64,000 nucleotides of DNA. Origin: Streptomyces spinoverrucosus (lineage in GTDB: Bacteria > Actinomycetota > Actinomycetes > Streptomycetales > Streptomycetaceae). The position numbers and the translations under genes were made by a program. The notes beneath the pieces were generated by a model. It was not told the DNA's origin. It was given only the letters and a program-made list of their open reading frames with translations, and searched no databases. The stretch lies in contig NZ_JADPZX010000001.1 in assembly GCF_015712165.1 (NCBI RefSeq), positions 2,604,001-2,668,000 on the forward strand. The letters run 5' to 3'. Each line of letters opens with the position of its first letter. Positions within the stretch are counted from its first letter, which is position 1. This document shows positions 1 to 12,519 of this stretch, piece by piece.

Positions 1-817
1 CGTGGGTCCCCGGTTCGGGGACCCGTCGGGTGAGGTCCTCGGAGGCGGTGATCTCCGCCATCTCGCGCCGGATGCCCTCGACCGGGTGCAGCGCGCGCCC
101 TGTGACCAGCCAGGTCACGCCGGCGACGACACCGAGCAGCAGCGGGAAGCCGATCAGCATGACGGTCTGCGCGGTGCTCACGGCGTTCTGCTCGGCGGCC
201 AGCGGACCGCCCGCGTACACGGTGAACGTGCCCTGGCCGGGGACTTCGACCGCCACCTCGGCGAAGCGGTAGTCCGCCGACTCGCCGTCGATCGTCGCGG
301 AGCCGTCCGTGATGGACGCGTCCTCGGCGATCTCGCCCGGCTGGAGGGTGGCGCCCCCTGAGGAGTCGTCGGAGGAGTCGTCGTCCGAGTCGTCGGAGGA
401 GTCGTCGTCCGAGTCGTCGGAGTAGTCCGCGTCGTCCGCATCGTCCGAGTCGTCGTCGCCGGAACCGGTGCCCGGCTCGCGGGCGGGCGGCGTCCGCTTC
501 TCGGGCCGTACGGCGTCCGTTCCGGTGCCGGAGATCCGCTCCAGGCCCTCGCTGGCCGCGACCAGCCGGCCGTCCTCGTCGACGACCTGGACGGGGCGGT
601 CGTCGTCGTCCAGGGACAACTGGTCGTACGGCTTGCCGCCGGCCAGGTCGGCCGCGACGGCGCGCGCCGAGCGTTCCGCTTCCGTACCGGCCTGCTCGGT
701 CAGGTTGGAGTACAGGGAGAGCAGTACGGCGGCGCCCGCGGCGACCAGCGCCACGGCGACGACGACGGTGGCGCCGAGCGTGGCCCGGGCCCGCACGGAA
801 CCGAACAGGCGTCTCAT
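1..817 (-). CDS. Sensor histidine kinase, N-terminal part (3' end outside window)
   Basis: Membrane sensor kinase for the regulator encoded just upstream. I read 272 residues before the window edge: a first membrane helix at about residues 13-36, an extracytoplasmic region, a second helix near 225-247 and the start of a HAMP domain (GRALHPVEGIRREM). The phospho-acceptor and ATPase domains lie off the left edge. The outer region carries an unusual run of Asp and Ser (about residues 118-150) encoded by a 24-bp tandem repeat. Its ATG overlaps the regulator stop as ATGA, so the two genes should be translationally coupled. The sensed signal cannot be read from sequence. Confidence 0.85.
   Translation of the reverse strand, partial: MRRLFGSVRARATLGATVVVAVALVAAGAAVLLSLYSNLTEQAGTEAERSARAVAADLAGGKPYDQLSLDDDDRPVQVVDEDGRLVAASEGLERISGTGTDAVRPEKRTPPAREPGTGSGDDDSDDADDADYSDDSDDDSSDDSDDDSSDDSSGGATLQPGEIAEDASITDGSATIDGESADYRFAEVAVEVPGQGTFTVYAGGPLAAEQNAVSTAQTVMLIGFPLLLGVVAGVTWLVTGRALHPVEGIRREMAEITASEDLTRRVPEPGTH
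363..425. repeat. 24-bp tandem repeat encoding Asp/Ser-rich sensor loop
   Basis: A 24-base unit occurs at 363-386 and again at 387-410, with a partial third copy to about 425. On the minus strand it encodes repeating Asp-Asp-Ser blocks in the extracytoplasmic part of the sensor kinase. Copy number could vary between strains by slippage without breaking the frame. Confidence 0.85.
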
Positions 818-1479
818 CTCGGCGCCTCCAGCCGGTACCCGGCGCCGCGCACCGTCCGGATCAGCCCGGCGCCCAGCTTGCGGCGCAGTGCGCTGACGTA
901 CACCTCGACGATGTTCGGATCGCCCTCGTAGGCGAAGTCCCAGACGTGTTCCAGGATCTCCGCCTTGGAGACCACCTCGCCGGCCCGCACCGCGAGCTGC
1001 TCCAGTACGGCGAACTCCTTGGCGGTCAGGGCGAACTCGTCGCCGTCCCGGGTGACCCGGCGGGCGGCGGTGTCGACGCGGAGGGGGCCGACCGTGAGGA
1101 TCGGTGAGGCGCCGTGCTGGCCGCGGCGGCGCAGCAGGGCCCGGATGCGGGCGACCAGGACGACGTACGAGAACGGCTTGGTCAGATAGTCGTCGGCGCC
1201 CGTGTCCAGGCCCTCCGCCTCGTCGTACTCGCCGTCCTTGGCGGTGAGCATCAGGATCGGTACGTCGTTGCCGGCGGCGCGCAGGGCGGAGCAGACGCGG
1301 TAGCCGTTCATGCCGGGGAGCATGATGTCGAGGACGATCAGGTCGTACGGCGACTCGGTCGCCATGTGCAGGCCCTCCCGGCCGTCGTGGACGACGTCCA
1401 CGGCGTAGCCCTCCGCCGTCAGGCCCTTGGCCAGGGACAGCGCGAGGCGTTTCTCGTCCTCCACGATCAGCAGCCGCAT
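814..1479 (-). CDS. OmpR/PhoB-family response regulator
   Basis: DNA-binding partner of the following kinase, 221 residues. The receiver domain has the acidic pair near residues 8-9, phospho-acceptor Asp51 (VLDIMLPGMNG), Thr79 and Lys101 (YLTKPF). The C-terminal half is a winged helix of the OmpR type, with the ending YVSALRRKLG...VRGAGYRL. The stop overlaps the kinase start by 4 bp. The gene is divergent from the Asp-rich PepSY gene, and tandem CTTCAG repeats in the shared intergenic region are its likely binding site. Confidence 0.93.
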   Translation of the reverse strand: MRLLIVEDEKRLALSLAKGLTAEGYAVDVVHDGREGLHMATESPYDLIVLDIMLPGMNGYRVCSALRAAGNDVPILMLTAKDGEYDEAEGLDTGADDYLTKPFSYVVLVARIRALLRRRGQHGASPILTVGPLRVDTAARRVTRDGDEFALTAKEFAVLEQLAVRAGEVVSKAEILEHVWDFAYEGDPNIVEVYVSALRRKLGAGLIRTVRGAGYRLEAPR

Positions 1480-1502
1480 GCCCCAAGGGTCGCAAACGGA
1501 AC

Positions 1503-1539
1503 CTGAAGCGATCTTCAGGTGGCTTCAGCCTGGCTTCAG
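1503..1539. promoter_or_regulatory. Tandem CTTCAG repeats, probable response-regulator operator
   Basis: CTTCAG occurs at 1513-1518, 1523-1528 and 1534-1539, that is at 10- and 11-bp steps, with an inverted copy (CTGAAG) at 1503-1508. Helical-turn spacing of direct repeats is typical of OmpR-family dimers. A weak -10-like CAGCGT at 1551-1556 leaves the repeats over the -35 position, as expected for an activated promoter of the PepSY gene. Autoregulation of the divergent regulator/kinase genes is equally possible. Confidence 0.55.
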
Positions 1540-1595
1540 GCGGCGGACGGCAGCGTGGTGGACGTCGAAACGACAAGCCAACTCGGGGAGGACCC

Positions 1596-2408
1596 ATGAA
1601 GCGCAACATCGTCATCGCCGCCGTGGTCGCGACTGCCGTGATCGGCGGTGGTACGACGCTGGCGTTCGCGGGTGGTGGCGGCGACACGTCGGGGACAGCG
1701 GGTACGTCGTCGGCGTCCGCGTCCGCCGACGCGGTGAACGTCGGTGAGCGGGACGACGACGGCAGCGGCGGCGGCGAGCGTGGCGCGAAGGTGACGGCCG
1801 CGGAGGCCATCGAGGCGGCGCTGAAGGCGCGGCCGGGGACCGCGGTGTCGGCGGAGCTGGACGACGACGGATCCGACGACTCCGACGACGACAGCGACGA
1901 CGGTGACGACCGGGGCGACGACCGGCGGGGCTGGGAGGTCGAGGTGCTGGGTCAGGGCACGACCTCGTACACGGTGCACGTGGACCCGGCGTCGGGGAAG
2001 GTGCTCGGGACGGAGACCGACCGGGACGATGACGACGACCGGGACGACCGGGCCGCGCTGAAGGGCACCGGGGTCACGGCGATGGAGGCGGCGAACGCCG
2101 CGTCCGCTAAGGGGTTCGTGACGTCGGTCGACCTGGATGACGACGACCGGGTTCAGTCGTGGGACGTGGAGACCCGCGACGACGACGGCAAGCGCGGTGA
2201 CTGGAACGTCGACTTGAAGTCGGGGCAGGTCACTGCGGACCGTGCGGACGACGACCGGGACGACCGGGACGGCCGTGACGGCCACGCCGACGACGGTCGG
2301 GGCAAGCAGCAGGTTCAGGACGACGACAACAGCGACGACGACAACGGCAACGACAGTGACGGCAACGACAGTGACGACGACCGGGGTGACGACCGCGGGG
2401 AGGACTGA
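1596..2408 (+). CDS. Exported Asp-rich protein with two PepSY-like domains
   Basis: A 270-residue secreted or surface protein. It has an N-terminal signal peptide (MKRNIVIAAVVATAVIGGG, cleavage near AFA-G) and two PepSY-like modules (about residues 64-145 and 150-220), each with a VTAxEA helix and a DxxSGxV strand end. Linkers and C-terminus are strongly acidic, with many runs of three to five Asp. The start has a strong GGGGAGG Shine-Dalgarno at 1585-1591. PepSY modules commonly occur in peptidase propeptides and in exported partners of sensor kinases. Position and the CTTCAG repeats suggest it is a target of the divergent two-component system. Metal (for example Ca) binding by the Asp runs is inference. 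Confidence 0.8.
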   Translation: MKRNIVIAAVVATAVIGGGTTLAFAGGGGDTSGTAGTSSASASADAVNVGERDDDGSGGGERGAKVTAAEAIEAALKARPGTAVSAELDDDGSDDSDDDSDDGDDRGDDRRGWEVEVLGQGTTSYTVHVDPASGKVLGTETDRDDDDDRDDRAALKGTGVTAMEAANAASAKGFVTSVDLDDDDRVQSWDVETRDDDGKRGDWNVDLKSGQVTADRADDDRDDRDGRDGHADDGRGKQQVQDDDNSDDDNGNDSDGNDSDDDRGDDRGED

Positions 2409-2414
2409 CCGTCC

Positions 2415-2508
2415 GTGGGGGCGGGGGTCTGGGGGCCGCTGCCCCCGGACCCCCGCTTCGGCCCTGAACGGGCCTCGTCCTCAAACGCCGGACGGGCTGA
2501 GTTTTGCC
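2415..2508. repeat. Streptomyces intergenic palindromic repeat, also a convergent terminator
   Basis: A perfect-but-one hairpin at 2421-2456 (9 + 6 bp stem, CGCT loop) is followed by a second small inverted repeat and the characteristic tail CCTCGTCCTCAAACGCCGG. This composite is a widespread intergenic repeat type in Streptomyces (recalled, not searched). It separates the converging PepSY and meaB genes and should stop transcription from both sides. Confidence 0.7.
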
Positions 2509-2521
2509 GACCGGCGCTGAG

Positions 2522-3481
2522 TCATGCCCCGTCCGTCACCCCCGCCACCAGCTCATCCGCCGCCCGATAAGGATCCAGCTCCCCGGCGACTATCCGCTCC
2601 GCCAGCGCGCTCAGGCGGCGGTCGCCGTGGAGGTCGGCGATGCGTTCGCGCAGGGCAGTTACCGCGATCGTCTCGACCTCGCGGGAGGCGCGGGCCAGGC
2701 GGCGTTCGGTCAGGACGCCCCGTTCCTCCATCCAGGCGCGGTGCTTCTCCAGCGCCTCCAGGACCTCGTCGATGCCCTCACCCCGTGCCGCGACCGTCTT
2801 GACGATCGGTGGGCGCCAGTCGCCGGGGGCGCGGGATTCGCCGAGGCCGAGCATGTGGTTCAGTTCGCGGGCCGTGGCGTCGGCGCCGTCGCGGTCGGCC
2901 TTGTTGACGACGTAGACGTCGCCGATCTCCAGGATTCCGGCCTTGGCCGCCTGGATGCCGTCGCCCATGCCGGGGGCGAGGAGGACGACGGAGGTGTCGG
3001 CCTGCGAGGCGATCTCCACCTCCGACTGGCCCACGCCCACCGTCTCCACCAGGATCACGTCGCAGCCCGCCGCGTCCAGGACGCGGATCGCCTGCGGCGC
3101 GGCCCAGGCCAGGCCGCCGAGGTGGCCCCGGGTGGCCATGGAGCGGATGTAGACGCCGGGGTCGGAGGCGTGCTCCGACATCCGGACCCGGTCGCCCAGC
3201 AGGGCCCCGCCGGAGAACGGGGACGACGGGTCGACCGCCAGGACGCCGACCCGCTTGCCCTGTTTGCGGTACGCCGTCACCAGCGCCGAGGTCGAGGTGG
3301 ACTTGCCGACGCCCGGGGAGCCGGTCAGGCCGACCACGTAGGCCCCGCCCGTCAGCGGGGCCAGGGTCGCCATGACCTCCCTGAGCTGCGGGGACGCCCC
3401 CTCCACCAGGGAGATCAGCCGGGCCACGGCACGCGGCCGGCCCTCCCTCGCCTGGGCCACCAGTGTGGAGACGTCCTGCAT
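2522..3481 (-). CDS. meaB: Methylmalonyl-CoA mutase-associated GTPase MeaB
   Basis: G3E-family GTPase that guards and reloads adenosylcobalamin on methylmalonyl-CoA mutase, 319 residues. It shows the P-loop GSPGVGKS (residues 54-61), the DPSSPFSGGALLGDRVRM switch region typical of MeaB/ArgK, the ETVGVGQSE switch II and the NKAD base-recognition motif. ATG 3481 is preferred over the GTG three bases upstream because GGAG sits 5 bases before it. The thiolase gene lies 43 bp upstream on the same strand and the epimerase gene is nearby, so the local theme is propionate/methylmalonyl-CoA metabolism. Confidence 0.93.
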   Translation of the reverse strand: MQDVSTLVAQAREGRPRAVARLISLVEGASPQLREVMATLAPLTGGAYVVGLTGSPGVGKSTSTSALVTAYRKQGKRVGVLAVDPSSPFSGGALLGDRVRMSEHASDPGVYIRSMATRGHLGGLAWAAPQAIRVLDAAGCDVILVETVGVGQSEVEIASQADTSVVLLAPGMGDGIQAAKAGILEIGDVYVVNKADRDGADATARELNHMLGLGESRAPGDWRPPIVKTVAARGEGIDEVLEALEKHRAWMEERGVLTERRLARASREVETIAVTALRERIADLHGDRRLSALAERIVAGELDPYRAADELVAGVTDGA

Positions 3482-3524
3482 CACAGCTCCGTTCAGATCA
3501 CCGACACGACAGACCGACGACTGG

Positions 3525-4730
3525 TCAGGACTTGGGTACCCGCACGATCAGCGCGTCACCCTGGCCGCCGCCACCGCACAGCGCCGCCGCGCCGACCCCG
3601 CCGCCGCGCCGCTTCAGCTCCAGCGCGAGGTGGAGGACGAGGCGGGCGCCGGACATCCCGATCGGGTGACCCAGGGCGATGGCGCCGCCATTGACATTCA
3701 CCTTTTCGGTGGACACCCCGAGGTCCTTCATTGACTGCACGGCGACGGCGGCGAAGGCCTCGTTGATCTCGATCAGGTCGAGGTCCGAAACCTCCAGGCC
3801 CTCCTTCTTCAGGGCGTGCCGGATGGCGTTGGACGGCTGCGACTGCAGGGAGTTGTCGGGGCCCGCGACGTTGCCGTGCGCGCCGATCTCCGCGATCCAC
3901 TCCAGACCGAGCTCCTCGGCCTTGGCCTTGCTCATCACCACGACGGCGGCAGCGCCGTCCGAGATCTGCGAGGAGGAGCCCGCGGTGATCGTGCCGTCCT
4001 TGGCGAACGCCGGGCGCAGCTTGGCCAGCGACTCGGCCGTGGTGTCGCCGCGGATGCCCTCGTCCTTGCTGAAGACGACCGGCTCACCCTTGCGCTGCGG
4101 GATCTCCACCGGGGTGATCTCGGCCTCGAAGACGCCGTTCTTCTGCGCGGCGGCGGCGCGCTGGTGGGACAGGGCGGCGATCTCGTCCTGGACCGGGCGG
4201 GCGATGCCGAGGCGCGTGTTGTGCTTCTCCGTCGACTCGCCCATGGCGATGTTCTCGAAGGAGTCGGTCAGGCCGTCGTGGGCCATCGCGTCGAGCATCT
4301 GGACCGCGCCGTACTTGTAGCCCTCGCGGGTCTTCGGCAGCAGGTGCGGGGCGTTCGTCATGGACTCCTGGCCGCCGGCCACGATCACGTCGAACTCGCC
4401 GGCGCGGATCAGCTGGTCGGCGAGGGCGATGGCGTCGAGGCCGGAGAGGCACACCTTGTTGATGGTGAGCGCCGGGACGCTCATCGGGATGCCGGCCTTG
4501 ACCGCGGCCTGGCGCGCCGGGATCTGGCCCGCCCCGGCCTGGAGCACCTGCCCCATGATCACGTACTGCACCTGGTCGCCGCCGATCCCCGCACGGTCGA
4601 GGGCGGCCTTGATCGCGAAGCCGCCGAGGTCGGCTCCGGAGAAGGACTTCAGCGAGCCGAGCAGCCGCCCCATCGGGGTACGGGCGCCCGCGACGATGAC
4701 GGAGGTCGAGCCGTTCGTTGCAGAAGACAT
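3525..4730 (-). CDS. Acetyl-CoA C-acetyltransferase (thiolase)
   Basis: Biosynthetic-type thiolase of 401 residues condensing two acetyl-CoA to acetoacetyl-CoA, or the reverse. The nucleophile is Cys94 (NKVCLSG). The C-terminal signatures [16 protein letters not shown] and [12 protein letters not shown] carry the catalytic His and second Cys. It is full length for the family, in the cytoplasm, probably cotranscribed with meaB. With 3-hydroxybutyryl-CoA dehydrogenase at 21 kb it can feed the ethylmalonyl-CoA route or butyryl-CoA supply; that assignment is inference. Confidence 0.93.
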   Translation of the reverse strand: MSSATNGSTSVIVAGARTPMGRLLGSLKSFSGADLGGFAIKAALDRAGIGGDQVQYVIMGQVLQAGAGQIPARQAAVKAGIPMSVPALTINKVCLSGLDAIALADQLIRAGEFDVIVAGGQESMTNAPHLLPKTREGYKYGAVQMLDAMAHDGLTDSFENIAMGESTEKHNTRLGIARPVQDEIAALSHQRAAAAQKNGVFEAEITPVEIPQRKGEPVVFSKDEGIRGDTTAESLAKLRPAFAKDGTITAGSSSQISDGAAAVVVMSKAKAEELGLEWIAEIGAHGNVAGPDNSLQSQPSNAIRHALKKEGLEVSDLDLIEINEAFAAVAVQSMKDLGVSTEKVNVNGGAIALGHPIGMSGARLVLHLALELKRRGGGVGAAALCGGGGQGDALIVRVPKS

Positions 4731-4793
4731 GAGCTGCGATCCCCTTTTCCGGCCTGCACTGGCCGAGGAGTGAACGAGGGTTTACTTCGAATG

Positions 4794-4805
4794 TACTGAC
4801 CGGTA
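4794..4805. promoter_or_regulatory. Possible palindromic operator between thiolase and epimerase genes
   Basis: The 150-bp divergent intergenic region contains TACTGACCGGTA within GTAC...GTAC, an imperfect dyad of the size used by TetR-type repressors. No regulator gene is adjacent. This is a tentative site based only on symmetry. Confidence 0.25.
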
Positions 4806-4881
4806 CTCGATCGCGTCATCGGGCTGTCGGTGTGATCGCGCGCACGTTGCGTAACCACCTCCGGAGCGCTGCACTGAATCC

Positions 4882-5322
4882 ATGCTGACGCGAATCGACC
4901 ACATCGGGATCGCCTGCCACGACCTCGACGCGACTGTCGAGTTCTACAGGGCCACCTACGGCTTCGAGGTGTTCCACACCGAGGTCAACGAAGAGCAGGG
5001 CGTGCGCGAGGCCATGCTCAAGATCAACGATACGTCCGACGGCGGATCCTCGTACCTGCAGCTCCTGGAGCCGATCCGGGAGGACTCCACCGTCGCGAAG
5101 TGGCTCGCCAAGAACGGCGAGGGCGTCCACCACATCGCCTTCGGTACGGCGGACGTCGACGGGGACGCGGCCGCGATCAGGGACAAGGGCGTACGCGTTC
5201 TGTACGAGGAGCCCCGGCGCGGCTCCATGGGGTCACGGATCACCTTCCTGCACCCCAAGGATTGTCACGGCGTCCTGACAGAACTGGTCACTTCGGCGCC
5301 CGTTGAGTCACCTGAGCACTGA
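4882..5322 (+). CDS. mce: Methylmalonyl-CoA epimerase
   Basis: VOC-fold metalloenzyme, 146 residues, interconverting (2S)- and (2R)-methylmalonyl-CoA so that the mutase can act. It begins LTRIDHIGIACHDLD with the metal His near residue 7. A second His lies in GVHHIAFGT and the catalytic/metal Glu near ...HGVLTELV at the end. Length and both VOC halves are complete. It is divergent from the thiolase/meaB pair, consistent with shared physiology. Confidence 0.93.
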   Translation: MLTRIDHIGIACHDLDATVEFYRATYGFEVFHTEVNEEQGVREAMLKINDTSDGGSSYLQLLEPIREDSTVAKWLAKNGEGVHHIAFGTADVDGDAAAIRDKGVRVLYEEPRRGSMGSRITFLHPKDCHGVLTELVTSAPVESPEH

Positions 5323-5556
5323 TGCTCGTACATATGGGCCGGTAGGGTTGGGGGCGGTCGCCGCTCCTTCCAGGGCGACCGAGGCCTGCCGCCCTTGTCG
5401 GCGGGCCGACCGGGGTCCGGGTTTCGGGGGACGAGCGTCGGGGCAGCAGCCCATGCTCCGCCGTTGATCTGACACCATTCCCCGGGGGCCCCGTTCGGCG
5501 GATGGACGGAGCTCGTTTGGAGAGACTTGCGACCAGGGGACGGATGGGACCGCGCA

Positions 5557-9405
<3,849 letters not shown>

Positions 9406-9532
9406 CGGCGAGGGTGGATTCCGGTGTCTTCTGGGGGCTTTGACCAAGTCTTCGGCGTGGTCTTTGGCAAGCAGTCCTGCGGTTAGCCACTCAAAAGGGG
9501 TGTCATTCTCCAGATCAAACACGCATCCGCTC

Positions 9533-9560
9533 GATGACACACCGCTTCGGCCCCTAGGAT
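9533..9560 (+). promoter_or_regulatory. Candidate filP promoter
   Basis: GATGAC at 9533-9538 and TAGGAT at 9555-9560 are separated by 16 bp, about 40 bp before the filP ATG. The -10 fits the Streptomyces vegetative pattern; the -35 is weak. The 195-bp gap from scy leaves room for an independent filP transcript. Confidence 0.35.
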
Positions 9561-9600
9561 TCCACCTATCACCTCACCGGTCTCATTCGACAGGAACCCC

Positions 9601-10536
9601 ATGAGCGACACTTCCCCCTACGGCTTCGAGCTTGTGCGGCGTGGGTACGACCGCGCTCAGGTGGACGAACGTATCTCCAAGCTCGTCTCCGACCGTGACA
9701 GCGCTCTCGCCCGCATCACCGCTCTGGAAAAGCGCATCGAGGAGCTCCACCTCGAGACCCAGAACGCCCAGGCCGCCGTCAACGACGCCGAGCCGTCGTA
9801 CGCGGGTCTCGGCGCACGTGTCGAGAAGATTCTCCGCCTCGCCGAGGAGGAGGCCAAGGACCTGCGCGAGGAGGCCCGCCGCGCGGCCGAGCAGCACCGT
9901 GAGCTCGCCGAGTCGGCGGCCCAGCAGGTGCGCAACGACGCCGAGGCGTTCGCGGCGGAGCGCAAGTCCAAGGCCGAGGACGAAGGCGTCCGGATCGTCG
10001 AGAAGGCCAAGAGCGACGCCTCCCAGCTGCGCGCCGAGGCGCAGAAGGACGCGCAGTCCAAGCGCGAGGAGGCGGACGCGCTCTTCGAGGAGACCCGCGC
10101 CAAGGCCGCGCAGGCCGCAGCCGACTTCGAGACGAACCTCGCCAAGCGTCGCGAGCAGTCCGAGCGCGACCTGGCATCCCGTCAGGCCAAGGCCGAGAAG
10201 CGTCTCGCGGAGATCGAGCACCGCGCGGAGCAGCTGCGCCTGGAGGCGGAGAAGCTGCGCACCGACGCCGAGCGCCGCGCCCGCCAGACGGTGGAGACGG
10301 CCCAGCGCCAGGCCGAGGACATCGTGGCCGACGCCAACGCCAAGGCCGACCGCATCCGTTCGGAATCCGAGCGCGAGCTGGCCGCCCTCACCAACCGCCG
10401 CGACTCGATCAACGCCCAGCTGACGAACGTGCGCGAGATGCTCGCCACGCTCACCGGCGCCGCGGTGGCCGCGGCCGGTTCGCCGGCCGAGGACGAGCCG
10501 ATCACCCGCGGGGTGCCCGCGCAGCAGTCCCGGTAA
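9601..10536 (+). CDS. filP: FilP, intermediate-filament-like cytoskeletal protein
   Basis: A 311-residue coiled-coil protein downstream of scy. The first 60 residues (PYGFELVRRGYDRAQVDERI) are a DivIVA-like membrane or tip motif. Residues about 30-280 are continuous Ala/Glu/Lys/Arg heptads, followed by a short Pro-containing tail. FilP forms cytoplasmic networks giving hyphal rigidity and interacts with DivIVA and Scy in S. coelicolor (family knowledge). It ends before a strong terminator. Confidence 0.92.
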   Translation: MSDTSPYGFELVRRGYDRAQVDERISKLVSDRDSALARITALEKRIEELHLETQNAQAAVNDAEPSYAGLGARVEKILRLAEEEAKDLREEARRAAEQHRELAESAAQQVRNDAEAFAAERKSKAEDEGVRIVEKAKSDASQLRAEAQKDAQSKREEADALFEETRAKAAQAAADFETNLAKRREQSERDLASRQAKAEKRLAEIEHRAEQLRLEAEKLRTDAERRARQTVETAQRQAEDIVADANAKADRIRSESERELAALTNRRDSINAQLTNVREMLATLTGAAVAAAGSPAEDEPITRGVPAQQSR

Positions 10537-10568
10537 CCACCCGGCGTACAGCTGCTGAACACCTGCGG

Positions 10569-10598
10569 AGCCCTCTGCCACTCAGGTGGCAGAGGGCT
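10569..10598 (+). terminator. Rho-independent terminator after filP
   Basis: A perfect 13-bp stem (10569-10581 with 10586-10598) and TCAG loop are followed by TTTGTGCCGTTTT. It separates filP from the ABC exporter operon. Confidence 0.88.
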
Positions 10599-10609
10599 TT
10601 GTGCCGTTT

Positions 10610-10615
10610 TAGCGT
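10610..10615 (+). promoter_or_regulatory. -10 box of a probably leaderless ABC-operon promoter
   Basis: TAGCGT ends 6 bp before the ATG at 10622, so transcription would start at or next to the start codon. There is no Shine-Dalgarno sequence upstream, which agrees with a leaderless message. Confidence 0.45.
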
Positions 10616-10621
10616 GGCCGC

Positions 10622-11602
10622 ATGATCGAGCTGGCGGGGCTGACCAAGCGGTACGGCGAGAAGGTCGCGGTGAACCAACTGACGTTCACCGTCAGACCGG
10701 GCATCGTCACGGGCTTCCTCGGTCCCAACGGCGCCGGCAAGTCGACCACCATGCGCATGATTCTGGGCCTGGACCACCCCACCGCCGGGGACGTCCGGAT
10801 CGACGGCAAGCACTACGACCAGCTCAAGGACCCGATGAAGTACATCGGCGCCCTGCTGGAGGCAAAGGCCTGGCACGGCGGGCGCAGCGCCTTCAACCAC
10901 CTGCTGTGCCTGGCCCAGGCCAACGGCATCCCCCGGCAGCGGGTGCACGAGGTCCTCGACACGGTCGGCCTCACCGCGGTCGCGAAGAAGAAGGCCAAGG
11001 GCTTCTCCCTCGGCATGGGTCAGCGGCTCGGCATCGCGGGCGCGCTGCTCGGTGACCCTCGGATCCTGATGTTCGACGAGCCGGTCAACGGGCTCGATCC
11101 CGAGGGCATCCACTGGATCCGCAACCTGATGAAGACGCTGGCCGCGCAGGGCCGTACGGTCTTCGTCTCGTCCCATCTGATGAGCGAGATGGCGCTGACG
11201 GCCGAGCACCTCGTCGTCATCGGGCAGGGCCGGCTGCTCGCGGACATGTCCATGGCCGACTTCATCGCGCAGAACTCGCGCAGTTACGTCCGGATCCGCA
11301 CCCCGCAGCGCGAGCGGCTGCTCGATGTGCTGCACGGCGCCGGGCTCACGGTGGTGGAGACCGGCAGCGGGGCGTTCGAGGTGGACGGGGGCAAAGCGGA
11401 GCGGATCGGGGAGCTGGCGGCGCAGCACCAGATCGTGCTGCACGAGCTGAGCACCCAGCAGGCCTCCCTGGAGGAGGCGTTCATGCGGCTGACGGCGGAG
11501 TCGGTGGAGTACCACGCGCACTCCGACCCGGCGGCCGAGCGGCGGCTGGGGGTGCCCCCAGACGGAGTCTGGGGGAGGGGCAACGACTGGAGGAAGGGCT
11601 GA
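10622..11602 (+). CDS. ABC transporter ATP-binding protein (exporter pair 1)
   Basis: ATPase subunit, 326 residues, of the DrrA/NatA-like drug or antibiotic exporter class. Motifs are Walker A GPNGAGKST (about 41-49), a variant signature LGMGQRLGIA, Walker B ILMFDEPVNGLDPEG and the switch His in SSHLMSEM. It is followed after one base by its permease. The last residues (about 310-319) are encoded by an inserted palindromic intergenic repeat, so the tail is probably not conserved. The substrate is unknown. The paralogous pair follows immediately. Confidence 0.9.
   Translation: MIELAGLTKRYGEKVAVNQLTFTVRPGIVTGFLGPNGAGKSTTMRMILGLDHPTAGDVRIDGKHYDQLKDPMKYIGALLEAKAWHGGRSAFNHLLCLAQANGIPRQRVHEVLDTVGLTAVAKKKAKGFSLGMGQRLGIAGALLGDPRILMFDEPVNGLDPEGIHWIRNLMKTLAAQGRTVFVSSHLMSEMALTAEHLVVIGQGRLLADMSMADFIAQNSRSYVRIRTPQRERLLDVLHGAGLTVVETGSGAFEVDGGKAERIGELAAQHQIVLHELSTQQASLEEAFMRLTAESVEYHAHSDPAAERRLGVPPDGVWGRGNDWRKG
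11548..11577. repeat. Palindromic repeat inside ABC ATPase tail
   Basis: A GGGGGTGCCCCC core and the arm CCCCCAGACGGAGTCTGGGGG form a hairpin of the type usually seen between Streptomyces genes. Here it is read in frame as GVPPDGVWGR near the C-terminus. A relative lies at 27332-27362. Confidence 0.7.
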
Positions 11603-11603
11603 C

Positions 11604-12374
11604 ATGGCGGCGACCCAGGTCATCCGGTCCGAGTGGACGAAGATCCGCTCCGTCGCGTCCACGGTGTGGACGCTGTCCCTCGCCGTGGTCGTCACCATCG
11701 CGCTGGGGATGCTGATCTCAGCGCTGTCGAAGAGCGAGTTCGAGAACCTGGACGAGGCCGGCCGGCTCTCCTTCGACCCGACGTTCATCAGTTTCGCGGG
11801 TATGAGCCTCGGTCAGCTGGCGATGATCGTGTTCGGGGTGCTCGTCGTCTCGAACGAGTACAGCACCGGCATGATCCGCACCTCACTGGCCGCCGTACCG
11901 CAGCGCGGCACCTTCCTGTTCAGCAAGATCGCCGTCGCCACGTTGCTCGCCCTGGTCGTCGGCATGGCCACCAGCTTCGCCGCCTTCTTCCTCGGGCAGG
12001 CCATGCTGGGCGACCTGAGGGCGGACCTCGGTGACCCGGGCGTGCTGCGCGCAGTGATCGGCGGCGGGCTCTACATGACCCTCATCGCCATGTTCTCGAT
12101 GGGCGTCGCCGTGATGCTGCGCTCGCCGATGCTGTCGCTGGGCATCCTGATGCCGTTCTTCTTCCTGATCTCCAACATCCTCGGCAATGTCTCGGCGACG
12201 AAGGAAGTCGGCCAGTACCTGCCCGACCAGGCCGGCAGCAAGATCATGCAGGTGGTGACCCCGCCCGGCGACGACAGCCCATACAGCCCCTGGGGCGGGC
12301 TGGGGATCATGGCACTGTGGGTGGCCTCGGCACTCGTCGGCGGTTACGCGCTGCTGAAGCGGCGGGACGCCTAG
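11604..12374 (+). CDS. ABC transporter permease (exporter pair 1)
   Basis: Membrane subunit, 256 residues, with about six helices (near 20-40, 60-85, 105-130, 145-170, 180-200, 232-252), ABC-2 type. It opens ATQVIRSEWTKIRSVASTVW, the amphipathic start shared with the second permease, and ends LLKRRDA. It begins one base after the ATPase stop, so the genes are one operon. It is paralogous to the permease at 13821. Confidence 0.9.
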   Translation: MAATQVIRSEWTKIRSVASTVWTLSLAVVVTIALGMLISALSKSEFENLDEAGRLSFDPTFISFAGMSLGQLAMIVFGVLVVSNEYSTGMIRTSLAAVPQRGTFLFSKIAVATLLALVVGMATSFAAFFLGQAMLGDLRADLGDPGVLRAVIGGGLYMTLIAMFSMGVAVMLRSPMLSLGILMPFFFLISNILGNVSATKEVGQYLPDQAGSKIMQVVTPPGDDSPYSPWGGLGIMALWVASALVGGYALLKRRDA

Positions 12375-12519
12375 TGAACTCAGGCGTTCACCTGGCGACG
12401 CCTCGGGTTCGTCACGTTTTTTACCTGCTCTTGGAGGGAACCGTCAGCGCCCCGATATCCTCCTAACCCTTACGGGGGCGTGTGCCCCGCTGTCCTGAAC
12501 CTTTCGATGGGTGCGGAGC

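Noticed and set aside
9583..10581. Long frame antisense to filP
   Set aside because: Same cause: complement of coiled-coil coding DNA.
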